64,000 nt of DNA, from positions 29,390,222-29,454,221 of the forward strand of contig OX365952.1 of NCBI GenBank assembly GCA_947247005.1, given 5' to 3'. This stretch comes from Spisula solida (taxonomy: Eukaryota > Mollusca > Bivalvia > Venerida > Mactridae). Both the position numbers and the translations under genes were made by a program. Under the pieces are notes generated by a model that was not told the origin of the DNA, ran no database searches, and was given only the letters and a program-made list of their open reading frames with translations. Shown here piece by piece: positions 1 to 13,130 of this stretch (position 1 is the first letter of the stretch; each line of letters begins with the position of its first letter).

Positions 1-769
1 TTTATTTCATACAGGATACATTAATTGCCTTATACTGTGTGGATTACATTTCTACATCTTCGAGTAGTTCCCTATAGCCATTCCAGTTATGAATTAAGGC
101 CAAATCCAAGAATATATGAATGCTAAATAAGTTCACTACACATTGTTTATGCAAGATGAATAGGAAACATTAGCTGTTTGTACGCACAAGTTGAAAATGC
201 TACGTTCGTACCATCAAAAACTTTGTAAATAATGAGACAAAGCGAACTGACTACCTGTGACTTGACCTGCCTTGACTATGAATCTTGTGGGGTAAATATG
301 ATAATTATGAACCGTACATACAGGGTTAAAATACTCCATGTAAGAAGGTGCAAGCTTCGAAATAATTTTAAATACATGGCAAAGAGTTACATGTTTATAT
401 TTGGTTAACTTTGCTCGCAACTGAAAGCCTATTGATTGTTGAAAAAATGAGCTTTACCAATGTGTAACCTGAGATGAATGTTCAACACAAACCGGATAGA
501 TTTATTTATCCGTTGGACATCTCGGGGTAGATGAAACAAAGACCGATCATAAGAGACTTGGAGGTGAACCCGTCAGGAGAACCTGAAGAACCGAGATCTA
601 ACAGATGGCGCCTCAAATTGCTGCAGACCGACTTATATGGAGATCCTGCACATTGCACGTATCAAGCTTATGTTTTGCTGGTCAGTTTAAATTGTTAGAT
701 CTACATTATAAAAATGTAAATTTAAATGCAGCTGTTAAGTATTAGGGTTATGTTTAAAGTAATTCGTAA
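1..769. other. Non-genic sequence, nothing recognised
   Basis: AT-rich sequence with only short open frames (68 codons or fewer) lacking recognisable motifs or exon-like boundaries. No repeat family seen elsewhere in the window is recognised here. Confidence 0.5.
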
Positions 770-2115
770 GTCTTTGCTCTGCCTGTACAAGGTAAATATC
801 AAACCTGCTATATTTATAAAGAACACATTGGCTATGATTTGGGAAGTTCTTAACAGTTTTACTCGGCTAGTTTTTAAGATATCCTTAGGTTTTGGGAAGC
901 CCCCCTAAAACTGACATTTGCGTTTTACTGAAAATGTTTGACATTTAACAACATAAAACTTGTATGCACGAAATTCAGTATGTACGGAATCATACGGTAA
1001 CGTTTATTTTAGACTGTGCATGTTATTTGTACTTTTAAATGTTATTTTAAAATTTTCAAAATAAGTTAAACGAAAAAAAAATAGTTGAACAATATACTGT
1101 TTTCGTACATGCAGCAAGTAGAGTAACAATTATAGAAGTTTTATCCCAAATTATATTGCCGTTGCTCGGCTAGAGTTTTAAAATTAACACTTTAGTATTT
1201 TCAGAAATGTTTAAACAAATCAACGTTTTTTTCGCGATAATCGTGTATAATCAAAGATGAGCACAGTTTTAGCTATCTATCTATCTATCTGCCATTAATG
1301 TCAAACCCCTTACGGGGACGTAGACATATCGCACGTCAAAACTGCCAAGACGAGTAAAAGAGTAAAAGAACAGTAAATAAATATAGGACAGTATAATCAT
1401 AGATACAAGTAGAAAGATAGGTTTAAAAAGTAGTAAAAACGTATTTCAGAGGAATGACTTATGGTGAAACATGCTCAATGCGACTGACAGCCGCATTGAA
1501 CGATGCTATAGTGGGAAGACTGACTACTTGGTATGGTAGGCTATTCCAGTGGTGAATGGTCCTGGGGAAGAATGCAAACTTATAGTAGTCATATACACCA
1601 TCGATCAGCATGCAATAAATCTCTTGTAAGTGAAAAAACAACATCATCTAATCAAAGATGAGCACAGTTTTAGCTATAGCTATAGTTTCTTCTGCATTTG
1701 CTATTGCTATTCCATATTCTTATGAAATAAATACAAAAGGACCTTCCACTAAAATGGTCGGGATGCTTGTTAAAAAAATATTGATTGGATAAAAATTGGA
1801 GTGGACGCATAATACTACGTTTTACATACGTTGTAGCTAGTATTTGCGAGTTTTGGTGTTTAAAACATTTAAAATAAACGATACATAAGATTTTAGCTAT
1901 AGATTTTTCTACAAGTTATATAATCTACAAGTCTGGTATAGTAATAACTATACAGTAAAATCGCTATTTTAAGACACCAGAATATACTGACACATCTATT
2001 TTAAGCTTGTTCCTACTATTTCATCACGGTGGTCAGACAATTTCAATACGTCTTATTTACACCGATTTGTAAATTCCGCTCAACTGAAAACCCGCGAGTC
2101 ACCTTAAGTAAATTG
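770..2115 (+). repeat. Dispersed repeat, copy A
   Basis: This stretch aligns by eye with 27780-29013 in the same orientation, sharing the CTCGGCTAG-like block, the segment around the 'acggaatca' motif and the right end near TTATTTACACCGATTT. The two copies differ by insertions: copy A holds a truncated LINE at 1277-1648, and copy B holds a 261-bp Helentron-like element at 27900-28160. The family is not recognised and neither copy has a convincing ORF. Copy A preserves the empty site of the element inserted in copy B. Confidence 0.7.
1277..1648 (-). mobile_element. 5'-truncated LINE insertion with 29-bp target-site duplication
   Basis: The insert is flanked by a perfect 29-bp direct repeat at 1248-1276 and 1649-1677, as expected of target-primed reverse transcription. 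On the minus strand an open stretch (1647 to 1459) includes FFPRTIHHWNSLP, which matches the FFPRTIRxWNxLP block typical of the far C-terminus of many LINE ORF2 proteins. The minus-strand 3' end is a short GATA microsatellite. Only the last ~370 bp of the LINE arrived, so it is inactive. Confidence 0.8.
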
Positions 2116-3783
2116 TTCCGAGCTGCAGCATAACGTTTTATGACAACATATTGCCATATCTGTATTCAAGAGCAACGATGATTTGCTTTTGAACAAAGAA
2201 GGCGCTCGTCCGTATTTTGTCAAGATATATCAATTATCAAGAATTTTACATTCAAAAATGTTACACGAATCGAGACGGTTTGTTGACAAAATGGGCTCCG
2301 AACATTAGCGTCTAGTCACGTGGGTGTAACTGTCGGGTTGTTTATTCGCTATACCACTCCTTAACCCGACATTTTCTTGTGGATAATTTAGTGAACAACG
2401 CCGTGACCTGTATTCTGTGACATGCCTAGTCAGCAGAAGTTCATAAAACAAAGAGCACAGACAAAATAGCAAAAACACTTCGTGTGAAATTTACTGTAAA
2501 TGTCAGCAAACTGTTATCCTCAATAAGTATTTTACCCGAAGGTTGTATTAAATAATGTACTACTAGTAATGTCCTCACATTGTCGTTGATGTATGCCCAA
2601 AACATGCTACAGCACCAAGATTAATAACATTACCAGCCAACGTAATGTGTTTAGTTCCCGCGAAGGGATTTTCTAATCCGCATTACATTTGTACATTAAA
2701 ACAGCTTGAGCTGTGCATGATTCGTGTCTAACCTTGGTTTCTTGTCACAACTATCCCACAAGGATATTAATATAAAGCTCTCCTGATTTGAAATCACTCC
2801 ATATTGTCGCCTACAGAAAATTATCAAATCATTATGTTCTTCGTTGTATCCGTGTAGTGTTAGAGCTAGCAGTGATTCTAGAGATTATATACACCAGTAA
2901 TGTTTCAATAAATGCACAGTATTATACAGTGAATAAACAATCAGCTTTTTTAGTAGGGCCCCGCAAATTTTGGCTGATTACTTTAAACACTTGCACACAA
3001 CAAAACATATTAATGTAGTTCTGTTTGTGTATTTCATGTCAATGAAACCAAAGTCATTATTAAACTGAAAATTGAATCAGTAAAAGTAATTTCAAACATG
3101 AAGCAAATTTGAAAGTTTTTTAGAAGGAAGTGCATTACTTTATTTATTTCAGGCTTCAAAATTAATGTAATTGTGAGGTAGGAATTTAGTATTAATTGTG
3201 TGTAATAGTACAGAAAATTGCAACTATAAGGTCACTATATTTTGCAACCCCGCTATACTTCTACAATCCCCCCACCACCTCTTCCGACATGCTACCACAG
3301 GCCTTGGTCACGACAGTGATAATTCTAGTTTTAATAAAACATAGACGTAGGGTGTTTTAAAGTGGGTGGGACTGAATGGGTACCCTAGATATCGTTGTCT
3401 GAAGTGAACAAACAAGCATTAAACTACATGTACATATAATTTATTATTTTACGTTAAACATGTTATATTCGAAAATGTATACTGAAAAAGAAAAAGAAAG
3501 GCAGCGTTGATGTTTGGAATTATTCTAGATAAGATATCAACTATTACCTTCAATATGTTTATTTAAGAATGAAGATGCATCCATTGAGAACATACTACAA
3601 ATAACAATATTTGTGTCTGGTTAGCGATTTAAGAGTAATTAGAGGGAATTGAATGGGTCCCCTGTAAACTGAAATCAAAATATGCTGATTGCCATACGTG
3701 TCTCGTACAAGGCGTGTCATCGCTGCACCTGCACAAACTTGATTCTCTTGGGCAGAGAGCTTCATGGGGTAGACTTATCCTCA
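2116..3783. other. Non-genic sequence, nothing recognised
   Basis: AT-rich with short open frames only (longest 76 codons at 2788-3018), no family motif and no strong splice-site pairs. Confidence 0.5.
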
Positions 3784-5084
3784 GGGTGTCTCATTCCCGC
3801 CAAACAGGGTGCCTCATTCTCGCCAAACAGGGTGTCTCATTCCCGCCAAACAGGGTGTCTCATTCTCGCCAAACAGGGTGCCTCATTCCCGCCATACAGG
3901 GTGCCTCATTCCCACCATACAGGGTGTGTCATTCCCACCATACAGGATGTCTCATTCTCACCATACAGGGTGTCTCATTCCCGCCATACAGGGTGCCTCA
4001 TTCCCGCCAAACAGGGTGTCTCATTCTCACCAAACAGGGTGTCTCATTCCCGCCATACAGGGTGCCTCATTCTCACCATACAGGGTGCCTCATTCTCACC
4101 ATACAGGGTGCCTCATTCTCGCCATACAGGGTGCCTCATTCCCACCAAACAGGATGTCTCATTCCCGCCAAACAGGGTGTCTCATTCCCACCATACAGGG
4201 TGTCTCATTCCCACCATACAGGGTGCCTCATTCTCGCCATACAGGGTGCCTCATTCCCACCAAACAGGGTGCCTCATTCCCGCCAAACAGGTTGCCTCAT
4301 TCCCGCCAAACAGGGTGTCTCATTCCCGCCAAACAGGGTGTCTCATTCCCGCCAAACAGGGTGTCTCATTCCCGCCAAACAGGGTGTCTCATTCTCGCCA
4401 AACAGGGTGCCTCATTCCCGCCATACAGGGTGCCTCATTCCCGCCATACAGGGTGCCTCATTCCCACCATACAGGGTGTGTCATTCCCACCATACAGGAT
4501 GTCTCATTCTCACCATACAGGGTGTCTCATTCCCACCATACAGGGTGCCTCATTCCCACCATACAGGGTGCCTCATTCCCACCATACAGGGTGCCTCATT
4601 CCCACCATACAGGGTGTCTCATTCCCACCATACAGGGTACCTCATTCTCGCCATACAGGGTGTCTCATTCCCACCATACAGGGTGCCTCATTCCCGCCAA
4701 ACAGGGTGCCTCATTCCCGCCAAACAGGGTGCCTCATTCCCGCCATACAGGGTGCCTCATTCCCGCCAAACAGGGTGCCTCATTCCCACCATACAGGGTG
4801 CCTCATTCTCACCAAACAGGGTGTCTCATTCCCACCATACAGGGTGTCTCATTCCCACCATACAGGGTGCCTCATTCCCGCCAAACAGGGTCCCTCATTC
4901 CCGCCAAACAGGGTGCCTCATTCCCGCCAAACAGGTTGCCTCATTCCCGCCAAACAGGGTGCCTCATTCCCGCCATACAGGGTGCCTCATTCCCGCCAAA
5001 CAGGGTGCCTCATTCCCGCCAAACAGGGTGCCTCATTCCCGCCATACAGGGTGCCTCATTCCCACCATACAGGGTACCTCATTC
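3784..5084 (+). repeat. 23-bp minisatellite, 56 complete units plus a partial
   Basis: The unit is GGGTGCCTCATTCCCGCCA plus AACA (23 bp). Exactly 56 units fit between 3784 and 5071 with no net length change, and a 13-bp partial unit follows. Variation is confined to a few positions (C/T, G/A, A/T) that recur in combinations. Because 23 is not a multiple of three and the unit has no stop in any + frame, all three + frames stay open for more than 1.2 kb; the encoded 23-residue repeats are therefore a by-product of the array. A 24-unit block is duplicated within the array (see findings). Confidence 0.95.
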
Positions 5085-6360
5085 AATCTCACTTTGGAGA
5101 TAATTCCTACTCTAACCTAATCGTGTAAATACACGAGTCATGCATTTTTAAACCCCAGCATACATTTTAACTGCAAACGTTCACGCTTCTAATTACCATG
5201 AATCCATTATAACGAGCCTAAGATATTAAACAGTCATTTGTCGTTATTAAAGAATAATGAAGACCATAGAAGATTTATCATTGCCCAAATACATCATACG
5301 CCTACTTTATCAAATTGCAAATAACGGAAATATTTTCTAACCGTTCCTTGCCACATAATTGACAATATAACTCTTATGGAACATTAGTAGGTAGCAAATA
5401 CTTCAAAAATCGACCAGTAACTTAGTTTTAGGTTAATCAAAATGGTAGTACTGAGATACTACATTCAAACACACCCAGCAGCATTTAGATACAGGAAATA
5501 TTGGATAACAATACTACTAGGTGTCTTTTACAGCATTTGATCAATTTAGAATTTAGATTTTATACATCCTGGGGTAAGTTTAGATACGGCGCATGAACTT
5601 TTAAATCCGCTTCAAAGTACTAATGTCGACCCCTTCCATTTAAGCGTTTTCTAGTCAAATGTCAGTGTTTAAGATGAAAGATCTGTTTATATAGCAAACA
5701 CTAAAATCAAATGTTTAATTACATCATATCTGTTGTCCCTGGCGACCATTTAGAACGGTTTTAATTGAATAAATTTCACTGCGCCGTTTACATTTGTTTT
5801 TTTCTGTATCTTAAAAGAGTGAAAATAGTAACCTCTTATTTTCAGTGATTGAAACAGTTGATTGCCGGTTTATTTATCACTGACAAATCTCTATAGTCCA
5901 GTGATAAGCATATTAAATATATTCATCATATTATTCGTACAGATTGGTATCCTCCATCAACAAAAAATATGTTACCTCATTTATATCGTAGTCGATGCTC
6001 AACGAATCTCAAACAATTATGTAACATCGTACAATGCTAATGTAGCCCTTCGTTATCCAATTAAAATGTAATTGTATTTCGCCCACTTGCAATTTTCAAG
6101 ACAATATTTTAAGCCATCCTTATTAGAAAATCATGTTAAAATAATGAAGACATTATTGAAATGTAATGGCGTCGCACACTGATTGTCGATTGGGAAATCA
6201 GAAATATATACTAACAATGTTTCGGGATAAATTTCGAAATTATGAAGTCGACTTCTTGTCGTAAACGTAACTTGAATTAGTTGACTAAAAAGATAAAAAT
6301 AATTGACAGAAATAGCAGAGCACGAAATACTGAACAATACCAAAAATACGACAACATAAC
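5085..6360. other. Non-genic sequence between two minisatellites
   Basis: AT-rich, no recognisable coding or mobile-element signature. The longest + frame (5862-6071) has no family resemblance I can name. Confidence 0.5.
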
Positions 6361-7811
6361 CGGACAGACCACCTACGACATTCCAACCGGATAGACCACC
6401 TACGACATTCCAACCGGATAGACCACCTACGACATCCCAACCGGATAGACCACCTACGACATCCCAACCGGATAGACCACCTACGACATTCCAACCCGAT
6501 AGACCACCTACGACATCCCAACCCGATAGACCACCTACGACATCCCAACCCGATAGACCACCTACGACATCCCAACCGGATAGACCACCTACGACATTCC
6601 AACCCGATAGACCACCTACGACATTCCAACCCGATAGACCACCTACGACATCCCAACCCGATAGACCACCTACGATATCCCAACCGGAAAGACCACCTAC
6701 GACATCCCAACCCGATAGACCACCTACGACATTCCAACCCGATAGACCACCTACGACATCCCAACCCGATAGACCACCTACGACATCCCAACCCGATAGA
6801 CCACCTACGACATTCCAACCCGATAGACCACCTACGACATTCCAACCCGATGGACCACCTACGACATTCCAACCCGATAGACCACCTACGACATTCCAAC
6901 CCGATAGCCCACCTACGACATCCCAACCCGATAGACCACCTACGATATCCCAACCGGAAAGACCACCTACGACATCCCAACCGGATAGACCACCTACGAC
7001 ATTCCAACCCGATAGACCACCTACGACATCCCAACCCGATAGACCACCTACGACATCCCAACCCGATAGACCACCTACGACATTCCAACCAGATAAACCT
7101 CCTACGACATTCCAACCCGATAGACCACCTACGACATTCCAACCCGATAGACCACCTACGACATCCCAACCCGATAGACCACCTACGACATTCCAACCCG
7201 ATAGACCACCTTCGACATCCCAATCCGATAGACCACCTACGACATCCCAACCCGATAGACCACCTACGACATCCCAACCCGATAGACCACATACGACATC
7301 CCAGCCCGATAGACCACCTACGACATCCCAACCCGATAGACCACCTACGACATCCCTAACGGATAGACCACCTACGACATCCAAACCCGATAGACCACAT
7401 ACGACATCCCAACCCGATAGACCACCTACGACATCCCTACCGGATAGACCACCTACGACATCCCTATCGGATAGACCACCTACGACATCACAACCGGATA
7501 GACCACCTACGACATCCCAACCCGATAGACCACCTACGACATCCCAACCCGATAGACCACCTACGACATCCCTACCGGATAGACCACCTACGACATCCCT
7601 ACCGGATAGACCACCTACGACATCCCAACCCGATAGACCACCTACGACATCCCAACCCGATAGACCACCTACGACATCCCAACCCGATAGACCACCTACG
7701 ACATCCCAACCCGATAGACCACCTACGACATCCCAACCCGATAGACCACCTACGACATCCCAACCCGATAGACCACCTACGACATCCCAACCCGATAGAC
7801 CACCTACGACC
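6361..7811 (+). repeat. 27-bp minisatellite, 53 complete units plus a partial
   Basis: The unit reads CCGATAGACCACCTACGACA then TCCCAAC (27 bp). Exactly 53 units fit from 6361 to 7791 with no net length change, followed by a 20-bp partial. Common variants are TTCC/TCCC, CGGAT/CCGAT and rare GATATCCC. The right-hand ~200 bp is nearly homogeneous. Since 27 is a multiple of three, long frames on both strands encode 9-residue repeats (minus strand DVVGGLSGW); nothing indicates that they are genes. Confidence 0.95.
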
Positions 7812-9100
7812 TTCGTGATTAATTCCTACGCATATGAACTCCTCTAAAAAGATAATATTAATATATTAATCGGGCAGGGAAGGCAGCACTAAACTTAACC
7901 AGCCGAGCACAGAAAACATGTAGTATATTACATGTATAATACACGGTATTAGATGTAGTGACGAGAAAATGTCTGTCTTAACATTGGTGTAAAATAGCCT
8001 GAACTTTGTGTGAAGTAACGAATGGTAAAAAATGTAGTTATTATATAAAATAAAACAGTTTGGGACTACTTTTACATACATAAATTAATTTAAGTAAACA
8101 TGTGAATATGAATGAACATAAATTCTGTGATAGATAATGACCAAATGTATTGTGTAAATGCTGTGTTGCTAATAAACATGAACATTATAAAAAATGTGAA
8201 TTGTATTGTAGTTCTCAATATATTAAACATACCTGTTTCATTTGGACACCAACTTGATACTGCAAAACCGAAGATCATATAAAGGGTGTTCTTTGGCAAA
8301 AACAACACGTCTCCTAAATCATGGTATCTAGAAGGCGTGTGAAGGGCTGTTCAGCTTTCTTATTGAGATGGGAAATTTGTGAAGTATTGTTCCTGGTGTC
8401 AAATGTTAATTGATTTATACATGGGTCATTCTTTAAGTCTACCTTATTGTATTAAGGTATTGTATTGTATCCGGATGAAGCAGTTTAATATGGTTAACTA
8501 ATACGTGTACTACACTTGCATAAATTGTTTCATATTAACTGTATGCTTTAATTATATAATCAATGTTCTCAATATTACATGTATATATTTACCAAATGTG
8601 CAGTAACTATGTTTTTTCGAAAAACTAGACACTGGTAATGAATGAGTAATACTGGGCAACAAAACACCATACATGCTTTTAGGGAATCAGCCCAGCATGG
8701 GGGAAATAAATCACCCATCAAAGGATGTCATCCAAGATTCTTATCATACTGTGTATTGTAGGGTCCCTGATTGTACTATATCTCTAGAAAAATATAATTA
8801 TGCAGATGCCAGATCTCACAGATCTTGCTATTGCAGAATGTCCATTTTATGAAATTGAAAAACAAAATATTATATGACAACTAGTATGCATACTTTAAAT
8901 ACTTTTTAATGCGTTCTTTGTTATTTAAATTGTAGTGTTTTTTATGAATTAAGATTTAAGATTTTAAGATTAATTTGAGACAGGACAAAAGAAAATCGAG
9001 ACAAAAGGTTTAACATTCAACCACTGTTGGGGAAATGAATATTGATCTATCTGAAATTAGACTAGATTAGGTAAGATCAGCATTGTTAAAATTGTAAAAT
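7812..9100. other. Non-genic sequence, nothing recognised
   Basis: AT-rich. Short minus-strand frames at 7866-8081 and 8090-8308 have no recognisable motif. Sequence becomes LINE-like from about 9100. Confidence 0.5.
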
Positions 9101-9106
9101 GGTTAA

Positions 9107-9850
9107 TCACCAGGAATAGATTCCAGCACAGCAGAAGTACTCAAAGCGGACATAGAAACCACCACAAAGGTCCTGCATTGACTGTACATCAAAATATGGA
9201 ATAACGAGAAGATTCCAGATGACTGGACCAAGGGTATAATTGTTAAATTGCAAAAACGGGAGATCTAACACTATACAATGTGGTAATTGGAGAGGAGTTA
9301 CTCTATTTTCAATACCAGGGAAAGTCTTCCTCAGAATCATATTGGACAGAATAGACAAACAGATTGAGGAAAAGCTTAGAGAGGAGCAAGATGGGTTTAG
9401 AAGAATAAAGGTTGTGTAGGTCACATCTTCACCATCAGAAATAATATAGAACAAACATCAGAATGGCAAAGCAAACTCATCTTAAACTTCATAGTTTTCA
9501 GAAAAGCATTTGATAGCATAAATAGAGAAAATTCTAAAAGCATATGGACCACCAGATAAAATAATAACACTGATCAAAACCTCAAAATAGTGGAAGTTGA
9601 AGAATTTATATATTTTGGAGCCATCTTTAGCAAAGAAAATGGAACATCAAAAGACATAAAGGCAAGAATAAGTAAAGAAAGATCAGCGTTTTGTCAACTA
9701 AGACCGATATGGAGATCCAGCAAAATATCATTAAAAACAAAAATCAAAATTTACAGCAGCAATGTGAAATCCATCCCACTCTATGGAGATGAATGATGGA
9801 GGCTGATTCTGAGAGACACAAAAAAAACTCCAAGGAATATGAAAAGGACC
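9107..9850 (+). mobile_element. Decayed LINE reverse transcriptase fragment
   Basis: Read across frameshifts and stops, + strand pieces match conserved blocks of a non-LTR reverse transcriptase: IPDDWTKGIIV, then a WRGVTLFSIPGKVFLRI block, then LREEQDGFRR and a FRKAFDSINRE block. After an internal deletion an open frame (9590-9796) reads VEEFIYFGAIFSKENGTSKD then ARISKERSAFCQLRPIW, the segment that follows the RT core in this LINE type. The FADD core is missing. A further fragment that looks like the C-terminus of the same type is at 25445-25745. Confidence 0.8.
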
Positions 9851-10124
9851 CTAAATTGCATGCCTGAATTTTTCCTATAATTATGTGTCAGCTATAATTG
9901 GATTATATGAAACGGACCATACAGTATCTTGCCCCAGGCTTTATCAACCTGATTTCCCCAAAAAGAAGCATAATTATATCAGTTTTGTGTTTGTTTTTTA
10001 TTCCAAACATGCAAGTGTATTTCACCACGATGTAAATGAAATGCATATAAAAGTTAATCACAAATTCAAATGATAAACAGGGATTCACATTCATTTAACA
10101 TGCATAGTGCGGTGATGACTTTAA
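9851..10124. other. Spacer between LINE fragments
   Basis: Short AT-rich spacer. A block around GTCAGCTATAATTGGATTAT recurs near 16018-16037, so it may belong to an unnamed dispersed repeat. Confidence 0.4.
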
Positions 10125-11030
10125 TCAGATTAACCCAATTAAAAACAAACCTTTACAATGACAAAATTTCGCAATACAAGGCATCCGGCCCAAAATACAA
10201 ATAGCATGATAACTCACATATACTCGTATAGTGTCAAAATTAATGAATAATGAACAATAAACCGACATAATGTTCACAAAGATACGTTCACACGGTATTC
10301 TATGTGTCCATCTGAAATATTGTTCTCTTAACCTGTCATACAAGGGGCAAATAAGAACAAAATGATATTCATTTTCAACTACACAACTATTATGATTCAG
10401 ACAATAGTGACAAAACCTGAAATGTCTTTCCATTGTAAATGCTAGATATGGTACGTTTCAGTTAGATTACATGTGTATAAATACATATAACTAATTAAAA
10501 TAAAATCACAAAATGTATTCGATGACTGTAAAAGGCATGTATTTGTACGATCTAATTGAATTATCCTATCTAAATGTTGCAAAAAACTATATTGACAGTT
10601 CCTACATCTATGGCTGGCTTTATTAGTACAATATTCAAACATTCTAAAGTTCAATCTAGACATATCCATCTTTTTTAATCTGAGCAATTCTCTGGCTACT
10701 GACCTCCTTGTTTCACATGTGGGGGTCGCCAAACCAATTCCCCATATAACGCTGAAGTACACTTGTATACTTTCATAGACCTAGATAAAAGCGCATGGCC
10801 CTATTTTGCGCAACATTAATACTTGAGTATGATTTAATACCCCATATAGAAGCTCCATATGAAATGATAGGCCATACTGAACTTTCATATAGTTTTGTAA
10901 AGACATTATATGGCATGACACCTAGACTTTTTTTATTTAGCTATTAATAGCCCGAGTGCTCTTCCAGCACTTTGTGCAATTTACTTAGCTGTCTTGTCAA
11001 AATCTAAATGTTCACTGAGAAGAAGACCAA
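10125..11030 (-). mobile_element. LINE C-terminal fragment, minus strand
   Basis: Two consecutive minus-strand frames (10762-10442 and 10433-10125) read as the C-terminal part of a LINE ORF2. The second contains RFCHYC followed by ENEYHFVLICPLYDRLR, a CxxC...H...C arrangement common at the end of LINE polyproteins (zf-RVT-like). Decayed sequence of the same type continues to about 11030. Stops and frameshifts make it a relic. Confidence 0.7.
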
Positions 11031-11164
11031 GGTAGAATAGAATTTGTTGGCCTGGGGCATAGCCCCTAGGCCATAGTGGTAATACCAATTTCTCAACCGG
11101 TCCGAATTGGCAGACTGCCAAATCCAAATTCCCAAAACTCCCAATTTCACTTAAATTCAAGGCG

Positions 11165-13130
11165 TTTAAGTTAAGTTGTTCTATAATATAATTAGCGGCA
11201 TACTTAACAATGGCTATATGTCTGAAAGTTTTACAATATTAAATGGGGTTAGACAAGGATGTCCCTTGTCTCCCTCGTTATTTATAATATACATGGACGT
11301 TTTATCACATTATATAGCTTGTGATAATTCAATAAAAGGTATCACGATACACGACAAACCTTATTCGCGGATGATGCAACATATTTTAATGACGGTTCAA
11401 AAGATTCTTTTGAAAGGCTCGTATATGTTATTAGCCAATTTGGAGTCATATCTGGCCTTAACCTGAATAATACCAAATCGGTCATTTTGAGGGCAGGCTC
11501 CTTAAAAACATCAAACATTGAATACTGCAAGAATAAGAGGTTCAAATGGAATTCAGAATCTGCAAAAACCCTAGGTATTAATTTCTACAATTATAACAAT
11601 CTCAACTATAAAAATAATTTTGATGCAAAAATAGAGGATTTTAATAATTGTTTAAAACAATGGCAACACAGAAAACTTACGTTGATGGGAAAAGTCACTG
11701 TGATAAAAACCCTTGCCTTACCAAAGCTAGTGTACGCATTTTGTGTATTACCTTCTCCCCCGGATAACATATTAGACTGAATTACTAAAAACATATTTTC
11801 CTCCCTATGGGATGGAAAATCCGAAAAGATTAAACGAATAGAATTAGTACAGAATTATGATATAGGAGGTTTAAAACTAACAGACATTCGAAAATTTCTA
11901 TACTCAATAAAAGCCTCATGGGTTAAACGTATTATAGATGAAGAAAATACAGGGCAATGGAAACATATTTACAAGTCAATACTCAAACCATATGGTGGTA
12001 ATTTAATATTCGAGTTATATAAGTTAATAACATACCCATATTTTGGAAAACTTGGCAATATCTGGAACATTTATATGACTTTCGCATAAATAAGTTCTAT
12101 ACATTTCAACAATTCGCATTTACCTACAATATTCCAGCAACCGAGTTTTTAAAATTTCACCAGCTTATTACGAATATACCAGCAACGCACAAAAATATAA
12201 TAAACATAGACACATTAACACGCATTAGACCAACAACGCTTCTGGAAATCACATCAAAGTACAAAAACCGTGTAAACAATACTATAAGTTTCAAATATCA
12301 AATATTGGTGAACGAAATGTTAAATCGGAAACTAAATGGAAACACGAATTAAATTGCAATGATATTATATGGAAACATGTTTACAGAAATATTTTCGGCG
12401 CAACTATAGATACCAAACTGCGCGATTTCCAGTACAAATACTTAAAACGCGTAGTTGCTACAAATAAACTTCTATTAAAATGTCATATAGTAGAATCAAG
12501 TATGTGTTATTTCTGTTATAGTTATGAGGAAAGTATCGAACACTTGTTTTGGTCATGCTGTCACTCGCAGAATATGTGGAATAGGTTATCCCGATACTTA
12601 AGGGGAAATATATTGATATTATGTTTGATTATACAATAGTAAGTTTTGGTATTACGAAAAACATGTACACTATAACTTGATTAATTACATTATCTTATTA
12701 ATGAAGTATTTTATTTTTTATACGAAACAAAAACTATGGATATTATGTTTTGAACACTTCTTAAACTACCTTAAAACAAGAATAACTATTGAACGGGAAA
12801 TAGCCTTAAAAATGACAAAATGGATATTTTTGTTAACAGATACCGAGTTTTATACAATTAGAACCAGAGGTCACGGTTGATTTTGTTGTGTGTGCTTTTT
12901 TATTATTATTTTTGTTTTGTTGAAGTAATAACAACTAACTTCGGCAATATTACATATTTTATTCGACAAACAACCATAATTGTAAAGTGGGGATAAATAG
13001 TGTAAGGAGATTATGTATATATATTATGAATGTTGTTTACAATGCATACATATGACTTTTTATATTCTTGGTGTAGCTATGCAATCTTTTTGTACTATTA
13101 TATGTTTAAATTGAATAAAAAAACATAACT
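11165..13130 (+). mobile_element. LINE relic: RT domain 3' half to element end
   Basis: Frame 11176-11466 contains NGVRQGCPLSPSLFI, the RT motif 'RQGxPLSP'. A frameshift follows where the catalytic FADDA box is expected (LFADDATYF is visible in another frame near 11361). Frame 11487-11780 continues with KTLGINFYN, a KWQHRK-like block and MGKVTVIKTLALPKLVY. Further decayed pieces to 12640 include DFQYKYLKRVVATNKLLLKC and CYFCYSYEESIEHLFW, the zf-RVT-type C-terminus. 12677-12880 resembles the usual last ORF segment. The 3' end near 13130 is A-rich. The 5' half is missing. Confidence 0.8.

Noticed and set aside
3682..5128. Three overlapping ORFs of 439-473 codons with Cys/His/Pro repeats
   Set aside because: All three + frames are open only because the 23-bp unit lacks stops. 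No start context, splice signals or domain support any as a gene.
6131..7384. Minus-strand 417-codon ORF of DVVGGLSGW repeats and overlapping frames
   Set aside because: It follows directly from the 27-bp minisatellite; the other frames and strand also give long repeats.
3784..7811. CRISPR-like repeat arrays
   Set aside because: Repeats are contiguous without unique spacers, there are no cas genes, and the DNA is clearly eukaryotic.
9107..13130. A functional LINE
   Set aside because: All three fragments have stops, frameshifts and deletions, differ in orientation, and lack a complete RT or endonuclease.
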